7,136 nt of DNA from Paludibacteraceae bacterium. GTDB lineage: Bacteria; Bacteroidota; Bacteroidia; Bacteroidales; Paludibacteraceae. The stretch spans positions 1-7,136 of the forward strand of contig JAEDFN010000062.1 in the NCBI GenBank assembly GCA_016292775.1. The letters are read 5' to 3'. Under the pieces are notes generated by a model. The model ran no database searches. It was given only the letters and a program-made list of their open reading frames with translations, and was not told the DNA's origin. Below are positions 1-6,083 of this stretch, piece after piece (within the stretch, counting starts at the first letter, position 1; each line of letters starts with the position of its first letter). Position numbers and translations under genes: made by a program.

Positions 1-391
1 TGGCTGGTCTGGTAGAACTGCTTTCAGTCGGCCTATGCACTTCAGATGGTCTGGCCGGTCTGGTAGAACTGCTTTCAGTAGGCCTCTGCACTTCAGATGG
101 TCTGGCTGGTCTGGTAGAACTGCTTTCAGTAGGCCTCTGCAATTCTGAAGGTCTAGTCGGTCCGGTAGAGCTGCTTTCAGTCGGCCTATGCAATTCAGAT
201 GGTCTGGCTGGTCTGGTAGAACTGCTTTCAGTAGGCCTCTGCAATTCTGAAGGTCTAGTCGGTCCGGTAGAGCTGCTTTCAGTGGACCCCTGTAATTCAG
301 ATGGTCTCTGAATGTTTTTACCAACTGGTTTTAAAATTCGTTCTCCACTTTGCAAAGTGGTAGCGGTCTTTTTGGAATCTGATGTATCCAT
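1..391 (-). CDS. Tandem-repeat protein, Pro/Ser/Thr/Arg-rich, partial (C-terminus outside window)
   Basis: An uninterrupted minus-strand frame runs from ATG at 391 to the window edge (130 codons, no stop), so the C-terminus is missing. I do not recognise the family. The first 28 residues (MDTSDSKKTATTLQSG...) are hydrophilic, with no signal peptide or membrane segment. From residue 29 on there are six consecutive 17-residue units of the form RPSE(L/V)(Q/H)RPTESSST(R/G)P(A/T); the first unit has GS in place of RP at positions 7-8. The composition predicts a disordered linker or stalk. The unit length is a multiple of three, and substitutions between units are mostly silent or conservative, which supports real coding. 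The start is the first ATG of the frame. An in-frame GTG at 430 could add 13 residues but is less likely. Function is unknown: the repeats might link a domain beyond the edge, or be sites for modification or binding. Confidence 0.72.
   Translation of the reverse strand, partial: MDTSDSKKTATTLQSGERILKPVGKNIQRPSELQGSTESSSTGPTRPSELQRPTESSSTRPARPSELHRPTESSSTGPTRPSELQRPTESSSTRPARPSEVQRPTESSSTRPARPSEVHRPTESSSTRPA
2..307 (-). repeat. Six tandem 51-bp coding repeats
   Basis: Six head-to-tail 51-bp units lie at 257-307, 206-256, 155-205, 104-154, 53-103 and 2-52, read in that order on the minus strand. All are exactly 17 codons long, with no insertion or deletion. The units at 206-256 and 104-154 are identical over all 51 bases. 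The units at 257-307 and 155-205 share the GPT ending and the AGC-TCT codons, so there is a 102-bp higher-order period covering the first four units. The last two units share Val at position 5. The array probably continues beyond position 1. This pattern is what unequal crossing-over or replication slippage within a gene produces. Confidence 0.95.
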
Positions 392-406
392 AGTTTTACT
401 TTTTAG

Positions 407-518
407 TGAACAACCTAAATTCCGCAGCACTTTAGTTTAACTTTTTTATAAGTACCTGAGCAACAAAAAGTTGTTCAGGATTTTATCATGTCAGATTTTT
501 CACTTACCTTAGTGCTGC
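407..518 (-). promoter_or_regulatory. Structured 5' leader with competing stems
   Basis: The stretch upstream of the repeat gene (392-550) has no gene but carries several inverted repeats. A 10-bp hairpin pairs 455-464 with 470-479 around a five-base loop; one position would be a G-U wobble. Bases 470-477 can pair instead, perfectly over 8 bp, with 407-414, which lie just upstream of the ATG at 391. The two pairings exclude each other. An outer 8-bp inverted repeat (424-431 with 511-518) encloses the hairpin. If transcription starts near 546, all of this is in the leader. This could be a translational or attenuation switch, but no riboswitch class is recognised and the pairing is seen by eye only. 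Confidence 0.35.
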
Positions 519-552
519 AAATCAAAACAAGCAAAAATCATAAATGACATAG

Positions 553-560
553 CAAAGATA
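553..560 (-). promoter_or_regulatory. Candidate Bacteroidota -7 promoter box for the repeat gene
   Basis: Read on the minus strand this is TATCTTTG, matching the Bacteroidota primary-sigma -7 consensus TAnnTTTG. No good TTTG -33 element is found at the expected 19-20 base spacing, so the match is partial. It would place the transcript start about 155 bases upstream of the ATG at 391. Confidence 0.4.
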
Positions 561-574
561 TGCAAAAAAATTGA

Positions 575-874
575 AAAAATCACTACATTCGGAGAAATAT
601 TTCACATAAGGGAGCATTTTTCCATTTTGTAGGTCCGGTAATCGACAAAATTCTTGGACTTCGGTGCACATCGTTCGGTTATCAGTACAGCGAGATTGTG
701 GGAACCATCAAGAAACACTTTGAACACTTCTACACCCGTGCAAACAACTGCTCGTCGCTGTATGACTGCCTGCTGACTCTGCATGTATGGCAGCGCGAGG
801 AAATCAACGGCATAGAGTATGGGCTGAATTCCATCCTTACGAAGAAGTTGGAGGGCAAGGAGATGTTGACATAA
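575..874 (+). pseudogene. Decayed transposase fragment, IS1380-like N-terminal part
   Basis: This plus-strand frame is open from 575 (after a stop at 572-574) to the TAA at 872-874, about 99 codons, with no plausible start codon in its first half. The segment translated from about 629 reads VGPVIDKILGLRCTSFGYQY and then SEIVG. From memory, this resembles the N-terminal region of Bacteroidales IS1380-family transposases (LGLR...FGYQYSEI, normally followed by a Cys-Gly-Gly stretch). That stretch is absent. The frame instead continues into TIKKHFEHFYTRANN and onward to EGKEMLT, which I do not recognise and which may come from another part of the element or another gene joined by deletion. From about 640 the GC content is visibly higher and codon choice differs from the neighbours (CGG, TGC, CTG, TCG), which suggests transfer. 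A full transposase is over 400 residues, so this cannot be active. No terminal inverted repeats are visible. Confidence 0.5.
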
Positions 875-875
875 A

Positions 876-912
876 AAAAAAACGTTCCGAAAAAAAATCG
901 GAACGTTTTTTT
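876..912. terminator. Bidirectional Rho-independent terminator
   Basis: A perfect inverted repeat CGTTCCGA (883-890) / TCGGAACG (898-905) has a seven-A loop. It is flanked by an A-tract (873-882) on the left and a T-tract (906-912) on the right, so the stem extends through A-T pairs. Either strand yields a GC-containing hairpin followed by a U-run. It ends the minus-strand surface-protein gene, whose stop is at 934-936, and would also stop plus-strand transcription through the transposase remnant. Confidence 0.92.
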
Positions 913-933
913 ATGTTATGTATTGATTATTTA

Positions 934-2466
934 TTATAAAATCACTTTATAAGAAACACCATTTACGCGAACAATAACAACGCCGGCATTAAGTCCGGAG
1001 ATTGTATTGATACCATCCTTAGCAACAGTGTTTAATAACAATTGACCTTGTACATTGTAAACTTCGATAGCGTTACCTGCTTCAGTTTCAACAAGAATAT
1101 CATTACCGAAAGTATAGATATTAGCATTAACAGAAGCATTTTCCACTGCAGTATGAGTAGGAGTGTTGTTAATAGAGATGATAGAAATTTGAGGGGCACC
1201 TTTATAAAGAGAAACAATACCGGCAACATCTACAGAAGAGTTTGCAGTGAAAGTACCGGCAATTTGTTTGAAAGTAGAGCGAGCAACAATAGTAGCATCA
1301 GCATTAGAGTTTTCGGTAAGAGTAACATTAGTTTGATTACCCTCAGTGAAAGTAACATCAGCAACAGGAGAAACGCCATTCAAAGCCACATAAACGTTAA
1401 CGTCGGCTTCAGTAATAGAAGCTATAGTACGCACTTCAGGGGCAACTTCAGTACCTTTTGTTGGTTCTGCCAATTCATATCCGTTTGCAGGTACGAGTTC
1501 ATGAACACCATTATAGATAGCATATACACCACAAACGCGACTTAAAACGTCACCATTAACGAGTTCATGATATCCAAGGTTACCATAAATCAAGATGTAA
1601 CCGCTGTTATCTTTAACGAAAGTGTTACCACCATTTTGGTAGATTACTGTAACATCGCCGGTGATGATAGAAGGGATATTCTCTTCTTTAGCAGCAAGGA
1701 AAGCAGCGATATCGGCAACTTCGATAGGGAAGTTATAAGTAATTGTAGAAACTTCACTTAAAACATCATCTTTAACAGCTATGGCTTTGATAGTAGTAGT
1801 AGCAGAAATGAGGATAGAATCTGTATAAAGAGTAGAAGCGGTAGTAGGCTCGGTACCATCTAAAGTATAATAGATAGAAGCACCTTCGGTAAGTGTAGAA
1901 ATTTCAACTTTAGTAGGCCCGAAGAAAGTACCTTCAGGAAGAGAGAAGTTTGGAGCCTCTACAGATGCAGGAGTAACGTAACCGATTTCTATTTGTTTGA
2001 TATACATACCTTTTCCACTATTGGTATAAGAAATAACGATAGCACCTGTATTTGGCAAACCGGTAAACTCTATTGTATCATTAGAAGTAGCTGTTACTTG
2101 AATAGAATCAGGAATCATAGTAACTCCGTTCACAGATACAGAAACCTTGAAATTAGCAACTGATGCACCGCAAGTAACAAGACGAACAACATTTACAGGA
2201 GCGGTAATATCGCTTGTTGAAAGAGCGAAATAAGGTTGAGGAGCTTTAGCTTTACCAATTTGCCAACCTCTTGCAGATTCAAATCCTGAATATACCAAAC
2301 TATCGGATACAGTCCATTCAACACCACTTAAAGTATCGGTAGAACTGGCACCGAGGAATGCTGGCTTTGATGTAAATAAATGAGAATAATAAACTGTATC
2401 CATCTCAACAGCAAACATAGCCACAGAGATAAACATCATAAAAAATGAAAGTAAGAATTTTTTCAT
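934..2466 (-). CDS. Secreted multidomain surface protein with chitobiase C-terminal-like domain and probable T9SS sorting tail
   Basis: The protein is 510 residues from the chosen start, MKKFLLSFFMMFISVAMFA, a typical signal peptide (about 1-19). An in-frame ATG at 2481 adds only MYNFV and is less suitable. Residues about 25-165 form a beta-rich domain. Residues about 172-245 match the chitobiase/beta-hexosaminidase C-terminal-like fold, with the hallmark IYYTLDGTEPT near 198-208 and TTTIKAIAV. Residues about 249-330 look like the OB-fold-like modules of Bacteroidales surface proteins (GDVTVIYQNGGNTFVKD, then IYG), followed by a second beta-rich stretch to about 430. The last about 55 residues (IEVYNVQGQLLLNT, then GLNAGVVIVRVNGVSYKVIL) resemble a type A T9SS C-terminal sorting signal. 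No catalytic domain is recognised, so an adhesive, glycan-binding or structural role outside the outer membrane is inferred. It is monocistronic, with its own promoter and terminator. Confidence 0.85.
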   Translation of the reverse strand: MKKFLLSFFMMFISVAMFAVEMDTVYYSHLFTSKPAFLGASSTDTLSGVEWTVSDSLVYSGFESARGWQIGKAKAPQPYFALSTSDITAPVNVVRLVTCGASVANFKVSVSVNGVTMIPDSIQVTATSNDTIEFTGLPNTGAIVISYTNSGKGMYIKQIEIGYVTPASVEAPNFSLPEGTFFGPTKVEISTLTEGASIYYTLDGTEPTTASTLYTDSILISATTTIKAIAVKDDVLSEVSTITYNFPIEVADIAAFLAAKEENIPSIITGDVTVIYQNGGNTFVKDNSGYILIYGNLGYHELVNGDVLSRVCGVYAIYNGVHELVPANGYELAEPTKGTEVAPEVRTIASITEADVNVYVALNGVSPVADVTFTEGNQTNVTLTENSNADATIVARSTFKQIAGTFTANSSVDVAGIVSLYKGAPQISIISINNTPTHTAVENASVNANIYTFGNDILVETEAGNAIEVYNVQGQLLLNTVAKDGINTISGLNAGVVIVRVNGVSYKVIL

Positions 2467-2543
2467 AACGAAATTATACATTTAAAATTAATAATATTAG
2501 AAATTTACACACTGACATATACGAGCTGATAAAATGAACGCTC

Positions 2544-2560
2544 ATACCTTGCAAAGGTAT
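2544..2560. promoter_or_regulatory. Palindrome over the -7 box, possible operator
   Basis: ATACCTTGCAAAGGTAT is a perfect 7-bp inverted repeat around a three-base centre. It overlaps the -7 box and probable start site of the surface-protein promoter. A dimeric regulator could bind here, but part of the symmetry is forced by the promoter box itself, so this is only a candidate. Confidence 0.25.
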
Positions 2561-2582
2561 AACAAAAAAAAGACACCACAAA
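2552..2582 (-). promoter_or_regulatory. Promoter of the secreted surface protein
   Basis: On the minus strand there is TACCTTTG (2559-2552) with TTTG (2582-2579) exactly 19 bases upstream. Both boxes match the Bacteroidota consensus TTTG-N19-TAnnTTTG perfectly. The transcript would start near 2545, giving a leader of about 80 bases before the ATG at 2466. It is the best promoter in the window. Confidence 0.8.
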
Positions 2583-2716
2583 ATTAATTTAAAAAATTTC
2601 AAGTTACACTTTGATTACAAAACGATTAACTAAATAAAAAGCTACAAACAAAGGGGGAATAAAAAAGGGAAAAAGAGGGACCAAAAATCATTTTTATTCA
2701 TATAAAAATAAAAAAA

Positions 2717-2747
2717 TATGTAATAACAAAAAAAATCATTACCTTTG
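2717..2747 (+). promoter_or_regulatory. Promoter of the ansA operon
   Basis: TACCTTTG at 2740-2747 is a perfect Bacteroidota -7 box. TATG at 2717-2720, 19 bases upstream, is a one-mismatch -33 box. The transcript would start near 2754, leaving a leader of about 60 bases to the ATG at 2814. The rest of the 2482-2813 intergenic region is AT-rich with a purine-rich run (2650-2680) and holds no gene that I can see. Confidence 0.7.
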
Positions 2748-2813
2748 CAATAAGAAAAATTATAAGGAAACGGTAATTATTTTGTACGATAAAAAAACGA
2801 TAAAGCACTACAT

Positions 2814-3848
2814 ATGGAAAGACAAAGCTCTGTATTACTTATTTTTACAGGAGGTACAATAAGTATGGGAGAGAATAGTAACAATCACTCATTATCTCCG
2901 CTCGACACAAAACAAGTATTAAGTTTCATACCGGAATTGAGTATGTTACATGTAAATATCTCATCAGTATCATTCACCCCACTCATCGACTCAAGCGACA
3001 TACAGCCATCGAATTGGATAGAGATAGCACAACTGATAGAGAAATATTACGATGACTACGATGGATTTGTAGTGCTACACGGCACCGACACGATGGCCTA
3101 TTCAGCAGCCGCCCTATCCTTTATGCTGTCGAACCTTACCAAGCCTGTAATTTTTACGGGTTCACAACTGCCGGTAGGGGTACTACGCAGCGATGCCAAA
3201 GAGAACCTTATCACAGCGATAGAGATAGCTGCAGCCAAAAACGAAGATGGCGAGGCTATGGTACCGGAAGTATGTCTGTTTTTTGAAGATAAACTCATGC
3301 GTGGAAACAGAACTACCAAACGCAATGCAGAGGATTTCAACGCCTTTGCATCGTTCAATTATCCGGAATTGGCACGAGCCGGAGTTCACATGAAGTATTA
3401 CAACCACAACATACACAGAGAATCCGACAAAAAGCCCCTCAGTATAGCCACGCATTTCAGCACTGATGTAGTGATACTTAAATTATTCCCGGGCATTACG
3501 GAATCCACTGTTAAAGCTATTTACAACATTCCGGGAATAAGAGCCGTTGTGCTTGAGAGTTTCGGATCGGGCAATGCACCTACACGCCAATGGCTTTGTG
3601 ACACTATAAAAGAGGCTACCGACAGAGGTATTATTACAGTAAATGTATCACAATGCCGTGCAGGAAGTGTGGAAATGGGAAGATATGAAGCGAGTGTAAA
3701 CCTCATCAACGCAGGGGTGGTTAGCGGCTACGACATTACTACTGAAGCCGCTACGGCAAAACTCATGTTCCTCCTTGGAAAATATAGCGATCCTGAAATA
3801 ATTAAAGAGAAAATGAGCGAACCACTTCGCGGTGAAATGACGATATAA
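2814..3848 (+). CDS. ansA: Type I (cytoplasmic) L-asparaginase
   Basis: Hydrolyses L-asparagine to L-aspartate and ammonia in the cytoplasm. The protein has 344 residues, close to the usual 335-345 of the AnsA family, and no signal peptide, which separates it from periplasmic type II enzymes. The first active-site motif TGGTI is at 12-16, with T15 aligning to the nucleophile T14 of E. coli AnsA. The substrate-binding segment IDSSD is at 58-62. The second motif HGTDTMAYSAAALSFML starts at 89, with the T91-D92 pair. LMRGNRTTK at 161-169 supplies the catalytic lysine K169, aligning with K163 in E. coli. The C-terminus (LRGEMTI) matches the family end. All key residues are present, so an active enzyme is expected. 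The ATG at 2814 lies about 60 bases downstream of a good promoter. The next gene starts 29 bases after the stop, so co-transcription is likely. Confidence 0.96.
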   Translation: MERQSSVLLIFTGGTISMGENSNNHSLSPLDTKQVLSFIPELSMLHVNISSVSFTPLIDSSDIQPSNWIEIAQLIEKYYDDYDGFVVLHGTDTMAYSAAALSFMLSNLTKPVIFTGSQLPVGVLRSDAKENLITAIEIAAAKNEDGEAMVPEVCLFFEDKLMRGNRTTKRNAEDFNAFASFNYPELARAGVHMKYYNHNIHRESDKKPLSIATHFSTDVVILKLFPGITESTVKAIYNIPGIRAVVLESFGSGNAPTRQWLCDTIKEATDRGIITVNVSQCRAGSVEMGRYEASVNLINAGVVSGYDITTEAATAKLMFLLGKYSDPEIIKEKMSEPLRGEMTI

Positions 3849-3877
3849 TAATTCATTACCGCTAAGCACATCAGGGT

Positions 3878-4789
3878 ATGAAATATAAACTACCTCTAAA
3901 AAAATACACGCTATCGCAGAAAATTATTTTTACTGCAATAGCGTGTATTATTGTATCATCTATAATCTTTAACAAATACTACAAACCGGAAAACACTACA
4001 TCTTTTACGCCCGACTCCACATTACTCTCAACGGTAGCCGAGTTTGAACAATCGTTAATACCTACCGACACTACCTACTTCAGAAAATTCCCTACATACG
4101 GAAATGATTACAACGAAATACAATTACCGCCCAAAAGAGTATTCACCTTCAACCCGAATAATATTGATAGCTTTGAACTATTAGAGCTTGGATTCAAACC
4201 CTTTATGGCACATAATCTACTTCAATATCGCAGGCGCGGAGGAAAGATTAACAACGAAAAAAATTTCAAAAAGATATACAATATCGACACGGCATTAATC
4301 ACTTCGCTATCCGACTTTATTATCTATCCCGCACCGGAAAACAGTGTCGACAGCAGTTATTCTACAAATCATAAGCACTATTTCGCCTTTGATTTAAATA
4401 GAGCCGACACAACCCTTTTATGCAAATTACCCGGAATAGGGATGTCGAGGGCAAAGATGATAATAAATTACAAGAAAAGACTCGGCGGCTACACAAAAGC
4501 TCATCAACTTCTTGAAATAGAGGGCATACCCGATAGCATTACGACACCTTTATTACAATATGCCACTGCAGATATCGACTCTGTAAAACGGATAAAGATA
4601 AACAAATCCGGCATAAAATTTTTGCGTAACCACCCCTATATCAACTATTACCAAGCGAAAGAAATTTACGAACTAAGGTGGGATAGAACACATAACGGAA
4701 TAATAAAACCGAAGGATATGAAGCTTTTGAAAGAGTTTACCCCCGAAGAGATAGAGCGATTACTACCCTATTTGGATTTTTCCGAATAA
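3878..4789 (+). CDS. Membrane-anchored protein with three helix-hairpin-helix (ComEA-like) repeats
   Basis: The protein is 303 residues. An N-terminal membrane segment (about 15-31, KIIFTAIACIIVSSIIF) after a basic start suggests an inner-membrane anchor with the rest outside the cytoplasm. After a linker come three helix-hairpin-helix units: about 89-150 (FNPNNIDSFELLELGF then ARRGGK-like and NIDTALITSL), about 170-228 (FDLNRADTTLLCKLPGIG then RLGGYTKAHQLLEIEGI, the clearest ComEA-type unit) and about 238-300 (IKINKSGIKFLRNHPYI then LLKEFTPEEIERLLPYLDF). In this fold the hairpins bind DNA backbone without sequence specificity, and ComEA proteins receive DNA during uptake. That role here is inference, since no other competence gene is nearby. 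It follows ansA by 29 bases with no terminator between, so it is probably the second gene of that operon. Similar genes in Bacteroidota are usually annotated only by domain. Confidence 0.85.
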   Translation: MKYKLPLKKYTLSQKIIFTAIACIIVSSIIFNKYYKPENTTSFTPDSTLLSTVAEFEQSLIPTDTTYFRKFPTYGNDYNEIQLPPKRVFTFNPNNIDSFELLELGFKPFMAHNLLQYRRRGGKINNEKNFKKIYNIDTALITSLSDFIIYPAPENSVDSSYSTNHKHYFAFDLNRADTTLLCKLPGIGMSRAKMIINYKKRLGGYTKAHQLLEIEGIPDSITTPLLQYATADIDSVKRIKINKSGIKFLRNHPYINYYQAKEIYELRWDRTHNGIIKPKDMKLLKEFTPEEIERLLPYLDFSE

Positions 4790-4851
4790 TAAATTACATA
4801 AAAAGATTCCCGGCTATTCTACCTCCGTAAATTTTCATCATATTATTTCAT

Positions 4852-4877
4852 CCATCAACGGAACCCATCAACGGAAA
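4852..4877. repeat. 13-bp tandem duplication between convergent genes
   Basis: CCATCAACGGAAC (4852-4864) is followed directly by CCATCAACGGAAA (4865-4877), 12 of 13 bases identical. It lies in the 134-base gap between the converging helix-hairpin-helix and lipoate ligase genes, where I see no convincing hairpin terminator and no gene. It is probably a local slippage duplication. Confidence 0.6.
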
Positions 4878-4923
4878 CACATCGCATTTATCCGAGAAAT
4901 AATTTATGGAATAGTTATATCCG

Positions 4924-5901
4924 TTAATTTGGAAAAAGCAAATCAATAATATTTTCGTTTTCAGCACCGAGAATATAATCATTTACAGGGCATGAAGAGA
5001 GCATTTCGGAAACAGCAACTTTATTAAAAGGAATTCCGACAAATTTTCTGTAGAAAGGCTCCAAATCGCCATGAGTGAAGAAATCGCCATTAAAGAAAAC
5101 CGATTGAATGATATCCTTTTTCACATCTACCTTTGCATTAATCACCCCGCAAGGGTATCTCTTCTTATTACAAAAAGTATAAGGAGGATTATTCCCCTTC
5201 ATCCACTCATCAGAAAGGAAAAAAGATTCCATAGAGCGGACAACGTCAAACTCCTTATCCGCAAGCGTAACCTCTTGTGGTGCGATAGACCGCTCAAGAT
5301 GGCGCATAAGCTCCTCGCGGCTGATATTAAGCGATTCACCAACATTAATAACGCGCTGGCGCACACTCTCTATTCCTTTGGAAATCAACTTCTCATTATC
5401 CGGAGTGATACAACGAACCAATGTTTCGATATCGGTATTATACATCAACGTGCCATGAAGTATCGAGCCAAATTCATTCTTCAAATACGAATTTCCCGAA
5501 AATTTCTTACCCTTAAAAAGAAGATCATTTCTGCCGGACAACTCCACATCCAGATTCAGTTTTTTAAAAGCATCCGCCACTTGAGACAGTGAAGAATGAA
5601 ACACCTTATCACGACTTTCCGAGCGACGTAGAAAGGTGAACATAAAGCACCCCTCATCGGCATATATAGTGCCTCCCCCGCTATGACGACGATAAATTTT
5701 GACACCAATATTTTTTACATACTCCATATTTACCTCTCCCTCAATCAATTGATGTCTACCACAAACAATAGCCGGGAAGATATCCCAAATAAAAAAGAGC
5801 TCCTTATCCCTCCACTCGGGTGAGTTAAGTAAATATTTTTCCAAAGCCAAATAAAAAGAGACCGGCTGACGGCCAAACTTTATCAAATTGAGAGTATACA
5901 T
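4924..5901 (-). CDS. lplA: Lipoate-protein ligase
   Basis: Activates lipoate with ATP and attaches it to lysines of lipoyl domains (2-oxoacid dehydrogenase E2 subunits, GcvH) in the cytoplasm. From the ATG at 5901 the protein is 325 residues (MYTLNLIKFG...), close to the 337 of E. coli LplA. Visible family motifs: RRHSGGGTIYAD (71-82), the lipoate-binding loop; GRNDLLFKGKKFSGNSY (123-139), with K133 matching the conserved catalytic lysine; and HGTLMYN (149-155). Residues about 220-325 form the C-terminal accessory domain seen in full-length ligases, which argues against an octanoyltransferase. The open frame reaches back to an ATG at 5958, but a perfect -7 promoter box at 5927-5934 lies inside that extension, and MYTLNLI is the natural family start. 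It has its own promoter, converges on the ansA operon and diverges from the PASTA gene. Confidence 0.93.
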   Translation of the reverse strand: MYTLNLIKFGRQPVSFYLALEKYLLNSPEWRDKELFFIWDIFPAIVCGRHQLIEGEVNMEYVKNIGVKIYRRHSGGGTIYADEGCFMFTFLRRSESRDKVFHSSLSQVADAFKKLNLDVELSGRNDLLFKGKKFSGNSYLKNEFGSILHGTLMYNTDIETLVRCITPDNEKLISKGIESVRQRVINVGESLNISREELMRHLERSIAPQEVTLADKEFDVVRSMESFFLSDEWMKGNNPPYTFCNKKRYPCGVINAKVDVKKDIIQSVFFNGDFFTHGDLEPFYRKFVGIPFNKVAVSEMLSSCPVNDYILGAENENIIDLLFPN

Positions 5902-5926
5902 AAAAATATATTTAAAATTCGAAGTG

Positions 5927-5934
5927 CAAAGGTA
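5927..5934 (-). promoter_or_regulatory. -7 promoter box of lplA
   Basis: On the minus strand this is TACCTTTG, a perfect Bacteroidota -7 box. It is centred about 30 bases upstream of the ATG at 5901, giving a leader of roughly 20 bases. No clear -33 TTTG is seen at 19-20 bases. Its position excludes the longer lplA start at 5958. Confidence 0.65.
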
Positions 5935-6048
5935 ATAAAAAAATGTATAATAAACCACTAAAAAAACAGCTATATATGAGCAAAACGCAACTATAATAAT
6001 TATGTATTATAAAAGGCTAAAAAACATACAACAAAAGAAAAAAAGTAG

Positions 6049-6056
6049 TACCTTTG
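6049..6056 (+). promoter_or_regulatory. -7 promoter box of the PASTA-rluD operon
   Basis: TACCTTTG at 6049-6056 is a perfect Bacteroidota -7 box, 27 bases before the ATG at 6084, which implies a leader of about 20 bases. No recognisable -33 box is present. The lplA and PASTA promoters sit back to back in the 182-base divergent region, which holds nothing else I can support. Confidence 0.65.
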
Positions 6057-6083
6057 CAAGGCAAAATATAAAAAAGGAAATAC

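Noticed and set aside
1..307. CRISPR array or intergenic repeat array
   Set aside because: Units are contiguous with no spacers, exactly 51 bp, and translate in one open frame with mostly silent differences, so they are coding tandem repeats.
389..430. GTG at 428-430 as start of the repeat protein
   Set aside because: It is in frame and open, but GTG starts are rare here, it adds no recognisable sequence, and it falls inside the putative leader stem; ATG at 391 preferred.
602..784. Minus-strand 60-residue frame
   Set aside because: It lies antisense to the transposase-like frame, has no family resemblance and no promoter; the opposite strand carries the recognisable sequence.
1042..1545. 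Plus-strand 167-residue frame inside the surface protein gene
   Set aside because: It is Ser/Asn/Arg-rich with no recognisable domain, fully antisense to a gene with clear signal peptide and domains; a shadow of biased codon use.
2650..2680. Purine-rich run upstream of ansA
   Set aside because: The run is interrupted and has no mirror symmetry; base skew in AT-rich intergenic DNA explains it.
5071..5592. Plus-strand 173-residue frame inside lplA
   Set aside because: It is antisense to conserved ligase motifs and has no motif or promoter of its own.
5992..6011. TATAATA/TATTATA inverted repeat between lplA and the PASTA gene
   Set aside because: Purely A/T, weak, with no T-run; expected by chance in such AT-rich DNA.
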